Below, in pieces: positions 51,105 through 61,281 of a DNA stretch of 64,000 nucleotides. The stretch lies in the NCBI GenBank assembly GCA_940671915.1, contig CALNVZ010000174.1, positions 15,880,306 to 15,944,305 of the forward strand, written 5' to 3'. Positions within the stretch are counted from its first letter, which is position 1, and the number at the start of each line of letters is the position of its first letter. The notes under the pieces are model-generated. The model saw only the letters and a list, made by a program, of their open reading frames with translations. It had not been told where the DNA came from and made no database searches. A program made the position numbers and the translations under genes. The stretch is from Paracentrotus lividus. Its lineage: Eukaryota > Echinodermata > Echinoidea > Camarodonta > Echinidae.

Positions 51105-51678
51105 CTGAGTGATAAACGAAAATGCCTGATCTTTTAACTTTATGTTGTTGTTTGTTTTTGTTTTTCAACTGTTTAAAATGATAAAACATTGAGTAATGGT
51201 AGGTAGGCCTATTGAAGTATAATTTCTTTTCATTCTATTTTTTTTTTTTGTGTGTGTGTGTGTCGGCAATTAATCATTATTGCAAACATTTTTTTAAAGC
51301 TGAAATGTGTAAACTGGTTAATGTACATGATTGTTTCCATTTCAATTGACCCGGCCCTAAATAGGATCGTATCCATAACTTTATCAGTTTAAAATTTTTA
51401 TTTCCTTAATATTTACGTTGAGATATTTTATATTTCTTAATGATAAATTTCATATACGTAGACTTAGCTAGTATTATTGTTTTTAATTATGCTATGATTT
51501 CTTAATAAGCTAACATATACATCATAAATGTAAGTTCATCTATATTAATACTGCAATCATTATCTATTCATTTTGTGCTTGTCAAAATTGGAGGAAAAAC
51601 TCTTTTTTTTTTCATGAACATTTATCTTTTCAATATAAAATATTATAAAAGTATATGATGTATCACATTAAAACATAC

Positions 51679-51717
51679 CGTCTCAACTTCGGTTGATGAA
51701 GGTAGATGAGAATTCAT
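51679..51717 (-). CDS. Gene A exon 1 (13 codons)
   Basis: ATG at 51717-51715 opens MNSHLPSSTEVET and meets a strong GTATGT donor at 51678. The intron of 574 bases ends at CAG 51105, and the junction is phase 0, so exon 2 follows in frame. The short Ser/Thr-rich leader fits the rest of the protein. If this exon is not used, translation could start at the exon 2 Met. Confidence 0.6.
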
Positions 51718-51904
51718 TACAACTGTAGAGATAGAACTCGGCAATAACGAGCAAAAAGCAAAAAAGCTAGTATACTCGAGGAATTTCTGAATCAGAATGA
51801 GAGGTTTTTTTTTTACAACAAACGGTTGCCATTGGTTTGAGCGCGTATTTGATAAAATCATGTCGCTGAAAGGTATCCGATTGTTTCGACATCAAAATAC
51901 GCGA

Positions 51905-51960
51905 AATATGATTATCGACGTCACTGCTCAAGTGCGCGTATTATACTGGTGACGTCATAG
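51905..51960 (-). promoter_or_regulatory. CRE-like sites upstream of gene A
   Basis: A perfect palindromic TGACGTCA at 51950-51957 and a GACGTCAC at 51917-51924 lie about 200-240 bp upstream of the gene A start codon. The region has more CpG than its surroundings (GCGCGTATT, GACGCGACGCG). This is consistent with a CREB/ATF-bound promoter. The start of transcription is not determined. Confidence 0.45.
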
Positions 51961-52322
51961 AACACCTGTTACTCCTTGGTCATTGAAGTCCTTGAGCTCG
52001 TGGTTGACGCGACGCGCTCTAATCGATCAAAAGTAAATTTTGCAGTGTCTTTTTTTTTTTAGTATAGTGGTCAAGTACTCCAGCCCCCGTGTTGCTAAAG
52101 GTGCCAAAAGCCCGTCATGTAAAAAGATATGACAAATATCAGTATTTTGGTGTTTTGGCGTTGTTTCTTTGTTTTTTTGTTTGTTTCTTTTGGGGATGGT
52201 TTGGTGGATTTGTTATTTTTTTTTTTTTATTTAAACGACTAAAATCAATACTCCGACGTTGATTCGGCCCATCCCCGTATACGTGGCTAAAGGCTACCGT
52301 ATACGATCTTTCCAACAAGAGG

Positions 52323-52330
<8 letters not shown>

Positions 52331-52360
<30 letters not shown>
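52331..52360. repeat. GA dinucleotide run
   Basis: Pure GA microsatellite of about 30 bases. The frames of about 110 codons that span it are low complexity around the run and are not supported as genes. Confidence 0.9.
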
Positions 52361-52365
<5 letters not shown>

Positions 52366-52635
52366 AAAAAATTTGAAGGGAGTTGAAACTGAAAGAGGGC
52401 AGCATGCCATAAAAATTCCTTTTCAGAAGCATTGTGGCGATTCCATGCTTTTGTTGTTTTTGCCTCTTTATTTTTTCTGTTATATTTATGTCACTATACA
52501 CGATACTATTTTTCATTTAAATTGTAAAGGATGGGTAATCGAGTCAAGTCTTGATTCTTGTGCCCCTTCTGGTACTACTTAAGGATCGCCATCAATCAAG
52601 ATAAATATTTTTGTATTTTTAGGTCGAAAAGATGT

Positions 52636-52690
52636 AAAATGTTGTCAAAACGTCCCGTACGACAAAGCATGGAATCGCCCATTTCATGAA
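52636..52690 (+). repeat. Copy of the dispersed TCCCGTACGACA repeat
   Basis: AAATGTTGTCAAAACGTCCC, then GTACGACAAAGCATGGAATC and GCCCATTT. The first part matches 26878-26918 in inverse orientation; the CATGGAATCGCCCATTT part matches 35074-35090 directly. Confidence 0.7.
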
Positions 52691-53199
52691 ATTCAACATC
52701 TCTGCGCTCATTACATCCTTGTCTAATTTACCTTTTTTCCCGTGTGTCCATTATAAAATCGTCGTTTATATATTGTAACGTTGGATGAAAAATGGATGGA
52801 TTCTTCAGTGAATAACGTGTTTTCTGCTCCTTGTTTATGGTACTTTTTTTTTTTAATAAAACACTGAGTTCTGTCTTAAAAAGACCCGTGATTGGCATCA
52901 GACGTAAATTATATAGCGTAAATAGGGTCTTTTTCATGGATTTAGACCAACCATAACTCTTTATGAGACGGGGGCCCAGGTTTAAAATTTGGAAAGTTTA
53001 TTTTAAAAATGCAAAAACAACCAAACAAACACAAACACACACTCGAATCCCTTGCTGACGGGGTACCATATTACAATGAGAACATTTATAACGTACCGTA
53101 TAACCTCTGTACGACTTGAAAATTATCAATTGTTAATTGATTATAGAAATTAAATTAAAGAGAAATTTATAATTCATGTATGCATTTCGTCCCACCATT

Positions 53200-53262
53200 C
53201 TCTGTCTCTCTCTCTCTCTCTCTGTCTTTCTCCCCCCCCCCCTCTCTCTCTCTCTCTGACAA
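53200..53262. repeat. CT run with embedded poly-C
   Basis: TCTCTCTCT, then ten or more C, then CTCTCTCT. A simple-sequence tract. Confidence 0.9.
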
Positions 53263-53817
53263 GGAACCTTAATCTTTGACGGGAATTCTTTCAAATAATT
53301 AATCATAAAAATCATACTTCTCTATTCAATCTCGTAAAAGGACAAACACAACATTACAATATTCTATTCTAGGTTTCAAATTTTCATTTATGGAATTTGA
53401 TTTAGTTGTAGATTTTTTTAATTTATTGTGCCAAAGGAAGTTCAAGTATATACATGGATGTTTATACATAAGACCATGTAGACCAATATAAAAATACTTT
53501 TAAAATTTCATAACTTTTCGAATTAACTTTATAAGCGAAGCGTATTTGCAGTCATTATTTGCATTATTCCTAATACCAGGCATTGCCAGGTAATATTAGT
53601 TATTTGCAAAGACAAATTTGATAACATTATTGCTAACCTCTCTGAGTATATAGCGAAGGGGCTGGCTTTAGTAATTAAAGATAGAATACCAACGTTAAAT
53701 TTTCGGTCATAACTACAAAATGTATTATTTCCTTTTTGTTATTTTAAAGGTTAGGAACGGTCCGTGGGCTATTTCATTCCGAAAGTATCGGTTCCTCCCA
53801 GCAAGATATTATGCATG

Positions 53818-53930
53818 CTTTAGCAAAGGCGTCGGGATTGGGGTGGGGGGGGGGGGGGGAGCCATTTTGTGTTTGGTTTGCCCTCCTATGCTTTTGATTC
53901 TCAGAGCGGTTCGACGCCTCTTTGCTTAAG
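53818..53930. repeat. Small inverted repeat
   Basis: CTTTAGCAAAGGCGTCGGG on the left and TTCGACGCCTCTTTGCTTAAG on the right are imperfect inverted copies separated by about 70 bp, including a poly-G run. It may be the ends of a very short MITE; no target duplication is clear. Confidence 0.5.
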
Positions 53931-54390
53931 GGGGGGGGGAGGAATCAAATTTATAGACTCTTTGGAGATCATTTACTACATTATTTCTTTTAACTGAAAT
54001 TTAAAAAAAAATGGAAAGGTATACGTCGCGCCTCAATTGCGGTGTATCACGGCCCAAATTCTATCTTTATTTTGTTCACTTACTTTCCCCTTATTTTGTT
54101 GTGAAGTTATACAAAATAATATAAGGCTTAAATTCTCTCTCAAAAAAAAATTAAATAAAATAAAATAAAAAATGAATGAATAAATCACAAGAAAACAAAA
54201 AAGAAGAGGGATGCGCTATAAAGATGTCAAGGTTACCGACGCAATTATCACATCTTCCAAATTTCCTGCCCAGATCAAATCCGATTCGAATAAATAAAAG
54301 GGATTTGGTTTTTTCCTACGCTTGATAACCCAAACTGTTTTTAAAAATCGGATTATCACTGATCAAAATAATGACGCACTTTTCATCAGT

Positions 54391-54944
54391 TCATACAACT
54401 GCACACCACGTCCCAGCAGCGTAAGATGAATCCGTCTCCCTTTGCTTCGCACGACGATGAGGGTCTCGATCCGTCTTTGAGCGATGACGTTGATCACGGC
54501 GGTGATGTCGACGGTCCTGTACATCTCCGTTTTCGACCCGGTTGTCTTCATCAAGCCGATCCGGTTGACGACTGCGAGAGTGACCACGGCTCTTCTCCAG
54601 GGAATCCATGGTTTGACTGATGTTTTCGGTAACATATCGGCGGAGGCCACGGGCGTTGACGACGTCGTCCTCTAAATCCAACTTTCGTCGTGGCGATTCG
54701 CTGTCACGTCTTCCTGATATCTTCACATCTTCCCTCCGAGATCGACGTCCGTCTCGGACCGAGGAGCGGTGATCATGAGGGCTGGACCGGGTTTGGAGCT
54801 TAGATGATTCTCGCCCATTGTCTCCGATCCTTGATGGACCAGCAACATCACTTCTTGTGATGATTGGAGAGGGACTTCTGCGTTCTCTTTTCTCTCTTCT
54901 ACTGCGTCTTGGAGTGGAGGATGCTAGGGGAACATTCACGTTTC
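54391..54944 (-). CDS. Gene B 3' exon: Arg/Ser-rich C-terminal tail
   Basis: Begins after a TTGAATGTAG acceptor (54945) in a phase that matches a donor at 55277 of the upstream exon, and ends at a stop at 54391-54393. It adds 184 codons including the stop: a short non-polar lead, STPRRSRREKRERRSPSPII, then RS-, RR- and DR-rich sequence with basic/acidic alternation, similar to splicing-factor RS tails. One stretch (DLEDDVVNARGLRRYVTENI) looks more ordered. An extra exon of 55 bases at 55133-55187, flanked by AG and GT, is visible but would shift the frame, so I leave it out. Minus-strand position and composition tie it to the exon upstream. Confidence 0.7.
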
Positions 54945-55036
54945 CTACATTCAAGACAAAATATGCAAAGGTTATCGTGACAATATTAAAATCAAACATT
55001 TTCGATTTTCTAAATACACGTGTCTTTGAAATTAAT

Positions 55037-55073
55037 AATCGATGGAGAGGTTTTAAAAACCTCTCCATCGATT
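55037..55073. repeat. Perfect short hairpin (18-bp arms)
   Basis: AATCGATGGAGAGGTTTT and its exact reverse complement are separated by a single A. It lies in the gene B intron. It could form a cruciform or an RNA hairpin in the transcript. Confidence 0.85.
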
Positions 55074-55277
55074 AGGTCATTTAAGCCATGCTTTAGATTA
55101 GGCTAAATTAAATGAAATCATAACTGTTTCACCTCTCTCTCTCTCTCTCTTCTCATTCCTCCGCTTCGATTCGAAGACCGTCGGGACCTACAAACATGTC
55201 TGCCATATCGGTAAAAGTAACATTATCACGATCTTTTAAGTAAAAAAAGAGTTTAATGTATATCTACTGACGCCCAC

Positions 55278-56451
55278 CTCTGTCAATTCGAAGAGGTGCC
55301 GATCCCTCGTGCAGCCAATTCTCGATATCAGATCGGGATAGACGGTCGTTATTCACTGGGGATTTATGCCTTCTTCGTGATCGAGGAGGAGAATGATGTC
55401 GGCTCCCACTTCTAGACCTTCTTGGGCTCCCTTTCTTCGGCGACGACCTACGAGAAGATGCCAGTGTAGATCGTGATCGTGACCTTTTACGGTAGTCGCC
55501 GCTTCTGTCTCGATGATTCTTAATTTTCTGAGGACTCCTTCTCTTAGGAGACGATTCCAGTGACATATTTGCCCTAGGAGATTCGTCAATGATGCCTTGA
55601 TCATCTGTCGTTTCTGTCGTTCTTCTTTTTGTGTCGCGGATCACCAAGTATTCTCTGACGTTCTCGTCGATGACGGATGACCCCTGCGTAACACGTTCTA
55701 GAGAGGGTGATCGCCTTTGTTCAATACTGGATTTGCCAGCAGTCAGCATTGTTAGATCAGCACTTGGAGCCGGACGGTCTAATTCTTTGACATTAATGGT
55801 CAAGAAAGGGCACACCTGTCCATCTGAAGCACCACCGTGCAGGGTGAGGTTACATCCTTCTTTGGCCAGTTTCCCGAGATCGATGCTAACATTTTGAGCA
55901 GAATCCACATAAACAGGCCCACTTTTAAAACCAGACTTCGGTTTCTTTTTAGCAGACATAGCGGAGTGTTTTGGTGACGAGCGACCCAAAGCGTTCCGAA
56001 GAGACGGCGAACTCCGCGATGATCTCAGTGACATATTCGACCTTGACATAACTCGCTCGGACCTCCGAGTTGGTGTTCGAGCAACCTCACGTTTCGGCGA
56101 TTTGCGGCGAATCGGGCTTGGAGAATGCCGCGAACTGATGAATGACACATGAGAAGTGCTCCTCCGAGATCTTCCACGTTGTGGTGAATTGGCCCTTGAC
56201 GAAGCAAGACTCGAACGGCGAGATCTAGGCGAAGGTGGAGGTGGAAGAACATAAACGTGTTTGGAGATCAATGAGAGCATACGGTCACCCACTCCACGGA
56301 CTTTAGCCAACTCGCTGATGGTATTGAAGCATCCTGCTCGGTTCCTGTAAGCGATGATCCGTTTTGCCAAAGGTCTTGTCATCCCCTCGACGAACTCGAG
56401 GTCGTCCACCGTGCATGCATTGATATCTAATCGTCTCCGTGTTTTTGGCAT
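55278..56451 (-). CDS. Gene B 5' exon: helix-hairpin-helix domain plus RS-rich region
   Basis: From ATG 56451 the protein opens MPKTRRRLDINACTVDDLEF and has two helix-hairpin-helix motifs within residues 8-70 (VEGMTRPLAKRIIAYR and VRGVGDRMLSLISKHV). This is the ComEA-type fold that binds DNA non-specifically. Residues about 75-165 are Ser/Arg/Pro-rich. A more conserved-looking middle (about 170-260) includes FKSGPVYVDSAQNVSIDLGKL. Then come RS repeats to the donor at 55277 (GAG/GTGGGC). Joined to 54944-54391 this gives about 575 residues. HhH placement resembles the N-terminus of EEPD1-like proteins, but no nuclease domain follows. Nuclear nucleic-acid binding, perhaps RNA processing, is inferred. 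An AG at the upstream edge (CATAG, about 56475) would allow an earlier exon. Confidence 0.78.
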
Positions 56452-56869
56452 GTCGTCAGAATCGTTTTGGACTATGAATTGACAAAAGAGAAATCAACAG
56501 AAAAAAAGACGTCTAAGGATTTTTTTAAAAACGAGAATGAAAAAAAAAGGTCTATAAAAATATTGTGCGCACAGCTATGATAACAAAAATGTTGGGTTGC
56601 CATGACGCGCTGAAGGTATGAACGCGCGCCAATGATGAGCTAGCTGCTTTGCAATTTCAGCGCTAAAACGGGACAGGCCAAGGGCGGGGGTGGGGGGGGG
56701 GGGGCGGGGGCGCTGGCCAAGAGTGGGTAGATACAAATTATTGGTAGGCCTGGTAAATTAATTTTCTCTTAAACTAGAGCAATTTGAGCATGCATTCTTG
56801 CTTTTCCTAAAGAACAAGATTACGTTATACAAGAAAATTAACATGTTCGTTCACAGTCAAACAAAACAG

Positions 56870-57600
56870 TTTGTAAACTCCAACAATGCCCATTTTTGTA
56901 CTTTTTTTCCTCATTATGCAGCCGTTTTTGTTTACCCGGCTGTCCAAAGCCCCCTCAATTTTACTCCGACGAAACGAGTCTGAGGTATAGGGTTGTTAGG
57001 CCTATTGTTCTTTAAGTTAAATTTAGGTTTTAGTCTTTAATTTATTGTCTCGGGGAAGGGTCAAAGTTTATTTCGATTGGGGCTCAAAATTGATTTTATT
57101 CATTTTGACAACATGAAAACTTCTACCTTCCACAAAATGTAGGCCTATTGTAGAACCTCAGCCAAACATGAATCATAATGGGAAAAAAATAGACTGGAGT
57201 GTATACCATTTACAACCATTTACAAGGCGGAAGCAAAATTTTGGGGGAAATTATAATGAGGGTTTATGGTTGTTTTTGTATTTCTTTTGTTTTTACCATG
57301 AAGGTATAGGATTTTAAAAAAATGAAATAATAATAAATAAATAAATAAATAAATAAAAAATAAAAAATAATCAATTTTCACCAATCTTAATGTTCACTTC
57401 AACCCCTCCCCTAGACAAGAGATTAAAGCATGTAACCTTAATCCTTGATATAACGCATAGAACAATGACAACCCTACACTTCAGACGCGTTTCGTGGGGG
57501 TAGGCCTCAGGAGGCATTGTGGTCAGCCGGGTAAATAAAAAGGGGCCACAAAATGAGAAAAAATGGCAAAAATTAAATGAGAATAAAAAAGGTTTATAAA
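56870..57600. mobile_element. Inverted-repeat element upstream of gene B
   Basis: Left arm about 56870-57100 and the reverse complement of about 57370-57600 align at length. Shared blocks include TTTACCCGGCTG, CGTTTCGTC-like sequence, GTCTGA(G/A)GTRTAGGGTTGT, ATTGTTCT, CTTTAATTTATTGTCTCGGG and AAAATTGATT. The arms are clearly diverged. The loop of about 270 bp contains a TAAA microsatellite. No coding frame. Borders and target duplication are not resolved. Confidence 0.6.
57330..57370. repeat. TAAA microsatellite
   Basis: AATAAATAAATAAATAAATA followed by AATAAAAAATAAAAAATAAT, inside the loop of the inverted-repeat element. Confidence 0.9.
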
Positions 57601-58087
57601 TAGCAAGATTTATATAAAAAATTCAACATGTTTCGTTTAATGGCAAACATATCTTTGAGTTCCATAAAATGTGCTCCTTGATTTTTTTTTTCTCTACTGA
57701 GGAGGGCGCCCTTGATCTTTGTGCTGCAATATTGCTTCATTTTTATTGCCAAAAAATGAGCCCATAATTAGTATGCATCGTATTGCAGGTAAAGTGATAT
57801 GAAAGTGACATAATGAAATATCATTGGTTTACTTATCACCTGTTTTTCATTTTGTCGAAGAAAGACATTCAAGCGCAGATCCAGGGGGTGGAAGTTGTGG
57901 GCGCCCCAGTAAGATTGCAAGAAAAATATAAAAATGCAAAATTTTTGTAAGCGCCCCCCCCCCCCCGTAGGATCAAAAGAATTTATTTATTTATTTATTA
58001 TTTTTTTTTTGCTTGTCAATTTCTTCGGGGCCGATCGGACGATCTCTCCCTATCCATATATATGGTGACCTTCTTGCCGGCCGAAGA

Positions 58088-58142
58088 GGGTCCACGAGGC
58101 CGAGTATTTTTCCCACGAGGCCAAAGGTCCACGAGGCCGATT
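58088..58142. repeat. Three spaced CCACGAGGCC copies
   Basis: GTCCACGAGGCCGA, CCCACGAGGCCAAA and GTCCACGAGGCCGA occur at about 58090, 58112 and 58128, with a GGCCGA/TGCCGGCC start before them. A minor tandem motif. Confidence 0.7.
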
Positions 58143-58555
58143 TTTCTCATATTGTATTTTGCAATATATTGCTCTAACGCCGTTTATTTTTTATTTTTTT
58201 TGTAAAGAAAAAGAAATACATTACTGACGAAAAATAAAAATAAGGAAAATATTTAAAACTATAAGGTTTCAAAATTTCACAAAGAATAAACGGATGAAAA
58301 GGGATTTAACAGCCACTCCACTTTTGTAAGATTGGTATGTGAGATGATACTCGAGTATAAATCATAATAGGCCTATTGCCCCGATTTACGGAAGCCTTAG
58401 CAGATTAATGCCCGTTGTTATAATACCGCAATTAATAAGATATAACCCCTATAAATATAGGTTGCATATTATAGCTAAAAATAAGTTATGCAACGCCACG
58501 GGCGAAGCAGTAGTGGCCCCTGTCAGGACGCCCATTATGGAAGAAGAAGAAGTAA

Positions 58556-58577
58556 GAAAAAGAAGAAAAAAAAAAAA

Positions 58578-58622
<45 letters not shown>
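58556..58622. repeat. AAG/poly-A and GA microsatellite
   Basis: AGAAGAAAAAAAAA then a pure GA run of about 38 bases. The plus-strand frame of 88 codons spanning it is a repeat artefact. Confidence 0.9.
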
Positions 58623-58623
<1 letters not shown>

Positions 58624-59773
58624 GGGGATGGGGCTTGCACTAAACAGGTATGCCCCTACTTTAATATTACATAAAACATGATCGCCTTGAAACAACTTTT
58701 TAAATAGCGATGACGGTCTCCTCTTGTGATCAGAACCATTGGCGGCGATCCCGGGGGGACGGGGGAGACGTGTCCCCCCTCGATTTTTTCTGGGGGGGGG
58801 GGATCGTCTCCCACGATAAAGCTTAACATTTTTTATTTAGTGATCAGCTATTGAAGTTAGTGAAGAGGCACAATACAAAATACAATGCTTAATGTTATTA
58901 TAAGGCAAAATTTTCGGCTCGAGCTTCGCGCTCGCAAACAAAACAAAACATAATTCAAGTGAAATACTCTTTCCTCAGGTCGCTATATGCATTCTTTATG
59001 GAAAATGTTTTATTTGTTCCGATGCTTCCATCCCCCCAGTCGTGACATGAAATCGCCGCCCTAAGGGAAAACTCCTATAACATAAAAACGGCAACCGTCA
59101 TTTTTTCTTTCTTTTTCCCTCAGGTCATTTTTCATCCAAGAGACAGTTTAAAGAATGAAAATTCAAACCTCCGCTGATCCCGTTGCTTTTCATTGGAGGG
59201 GGCAATATAGGCCGATACGGACTGACCGGTTTCAGAAAAAAAAAAAAAAAAAGGTATTGAAACCATGGCGTCAATCATAATTTCATTTGTCGACCATTTC
59301 CTTTACCCAAGGAACATTTCGCATTTAGATCATAGCTGGAAACTGAAGGAAAAAAAAATAGATAAAAAAGTAAATAAATAATAATAATAATAATAAAAAG
59401 ATAAATTCTGTGCTTAGAATTACAATTACAAGTTACAATCATTGCTGTAATTTATTTAAATTGATAATTGGAATGAATTTTATAGTTTGTTTGTGAGTAT
59501 GTACAGTGTTAAAAAAAAAAAACGAACAAACAAAAAACAAAACATATGGAAAACAATCGAATTTAATGAAATCAAATCCAGAGCCCTAGCAATTCTAAGC
59601 ATTATTTATTCCCCAAAATACAAGGTGATGAAGAGTGCTTATCATATTTTGTCTTCTCATATCATACATTCTAACAATTTGTGCTAAAAAAAAAAAAAAT
59701 CTGTTTAGAAATCCAACCTGTCCGGACACCCGACAATAGGTCACAACCGCAACCAAAAAGGAATAAAAGCTTA

Positions 59774-60058
59774 GGGTGCTATCTCACTTCGCGGAGACGA
59801 CTCCGCTACAGAATAGAAATTTCGTTTCCGCGACGGATAAATAGTATTAGAGACGTCTCGGAGACGTCTCCTGAATTTAGGAGACGGATTTTTTTTTCAC
59901 AAATTGTCGCGGAGACGTCTCCGAGAAGTCTCCGCGACAATTTATGAAACAAAATCCGTCTCCGAAATTCAGGAGACGTCTCTAATACTATTTATCCATC
60001 GCGGAGACGAAATTTATATTCTGTCCCGGAGACGTCTCCGCGAAGTGAGATAGCACCC
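59774..60058. mobile_element. Tourist-type MITE, Harbinger-like, TTA target duplication
   Basis: A 285-bp element that is palindromic over nearly its whole length. The ends are GGGTGCTATCTCACTTCGCG and its exact inverse, CGCGAAGTGAGATAGCACCC. It is flanked by TTA at 59771-59773 and 60059-60061, the TWA duplication expected for PIF/Harbinger insertions. The interior is packed with GGAGACGTCTCC, itself palindromic. The left arm has an extra CGGAGACGTCT copy that the right arm lacks. The frame across it is not a gene. Confidence 0.85.
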
Positions 60059-60119
60059 TTAGGGCATGCACTCAAGGGTCTCTTGAAGTTGAGAAGGATC
60101 ATTTTGGGAACTTACTCAG

Positions 60120-60136
60120 TAGTAGTAGTAGTAGTA
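60120..60136. repeat. GTA microsatellite
   Basis: AGTAGTAGTAGTAGTAGTA run just right of the MITE. Confidence 0.85.
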
Positions 60137-60779
60137 TTTGGTTTTATTTAGCAATCAGTCATAATACTATTTTTGCCACAAAATTTTCGTTTAATTATTT
60201 CCCATCTGGAAATGAAATTTATTTTTCTTTTCTCTTTTTATTTCTTATTTTTTTAGACGCAATTTCCATTATTACATTAAAATAAAATTAAAGTAAAATT
60301 GTCTCACATCAAATTAGCCTCTTGTAAATTAATAAATAGGCCTTGAGCATAGGTTACATTTTACTCCTCTTTTTTTTCTGTTTTTTGTTTTTTTTTCCTT
60401 CTTTTTCTTTTTCTTTCTTTCTTTCTTTTTTTTTCCTCTTTTAGCCATAACAAAAAAGGGAACAACAAAAATGAAAAGAGAATAAATATATACATATACC
60501 AAAAACTAATAAGCCTGTGAGACAACATATTATACCGAATTCTTTTGGCCAGTACCATCTTGTTAGGCCATATCAATTCTAGTTGTAAACTTAAGGGGAA
60601 GAGGGCGCTATCACTCTACGCAAAGCGAACGCGGGCATAGACTTTTTGTATTTTGCACAGTTTTTCACTTTGTTTTCTTGATTATGGCGAGCAACTATCT
60701 TTTCAAAGAAATGATCAACTTGAATAAGTACGCTAAGAGTCCGAATTTTTCAAAAATAGGAATAACTTATTGCAAAGGG

Positions 60780-61010
60780 GAAAAAAAAGTCCTGTCACTT
60801 GTGTCAATTCGAAATCCTAGTAAGATCAAATTCCTGTACAATATGGCCAAGTTTGCTCTCAAAATAGCTCATACGCTGCATAGTCATCTTCCTCGATTAC
60901 GCATAATTATATTACACCTTAATGATCAAGCAGTTTTTAAAAGCTTGAATTCTCAGCTTTCCAAATATGGTACATTCATCTCGATTGGTTAAAAAAAAGT
61001 CCTGTCACTT
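60780..61010. repeat. Identical 20-bp direct repeats 210 bp apart
   Basis: AAAAAAAAGTCCTGTCACTT occurs at 60781-60800 and again at 60991-61010 without a mismatch. The 190 bp between have no obvious tail or promoter box. This may be a target duplication around a short retroposed insert, or a local duplication. The 104-codon frame at 60678-60992 spans the first copy and has no recognisable domain. Confidence 0.6.
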
Positions 61011-61281
61011 TGAACATTATCCAAACGAATCTTTACTCGATGGGTCAATATTTCCGCATATCACATGCATATCGAATGTGGGACGGCGTCTTCGCAAGAT
61101 GTGACAAGATCACTATTTATATCAATAATCGTTAGGAACATCAATCTATGTGAAATAAAGATTCTGATTACAAATTTAGCACAATGGTGTTATAGGCTTG
61201 CCAAAATGTCTTTTTCCCCAATCTGGTCTGAAGCATCTACCTACGAAAACTATGATTAAAGTTCAATTATTTATTTCATGT

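Larger units (their letters stand above)
52020..54390. other. Intergenic region between genes A and B
   Basis: Contains a GA run (52331-52360), a CT/C run (about 53200-53260), a copy of the dispersed TCCCGTACGACA repeat (52636-52690) and a small inverted repeat (53818-53930). The remaining parts, such as 52.7-53.1 kb and 53.3-53.7 kb, are AT-rich with no recognisable feature. A minus-strand AATAAA at 54066-54071 could serve gene B. Confidence 0.6.
57600..59770. other. Gene-free repeat-rich stretch
   Basis: Contains G/C homopolymer-rich fragments (about 57880-57970 and 58740-58805) resembling decayed MITE ends, three CCACGAGGCC repeats (58090-58140), a GA run (58584-58621) and several poly-A tracts. 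No coding frame with a recognisable domain on either strand. Confidence 0.55.

Noticed and set aside
54363..55897. Alternative frames inside gene B on both strands
   Set aside because: Arg/Ser-rich codons leave other frames open; only the chosen frame has the HhH domain and consistent splice phase.
60678..60992. 104-codon plus-strand frame as a gene
   Set aside because: No recognisable domain, overlaps the 20-bp direct repeat, and lacks splice or promoter support.
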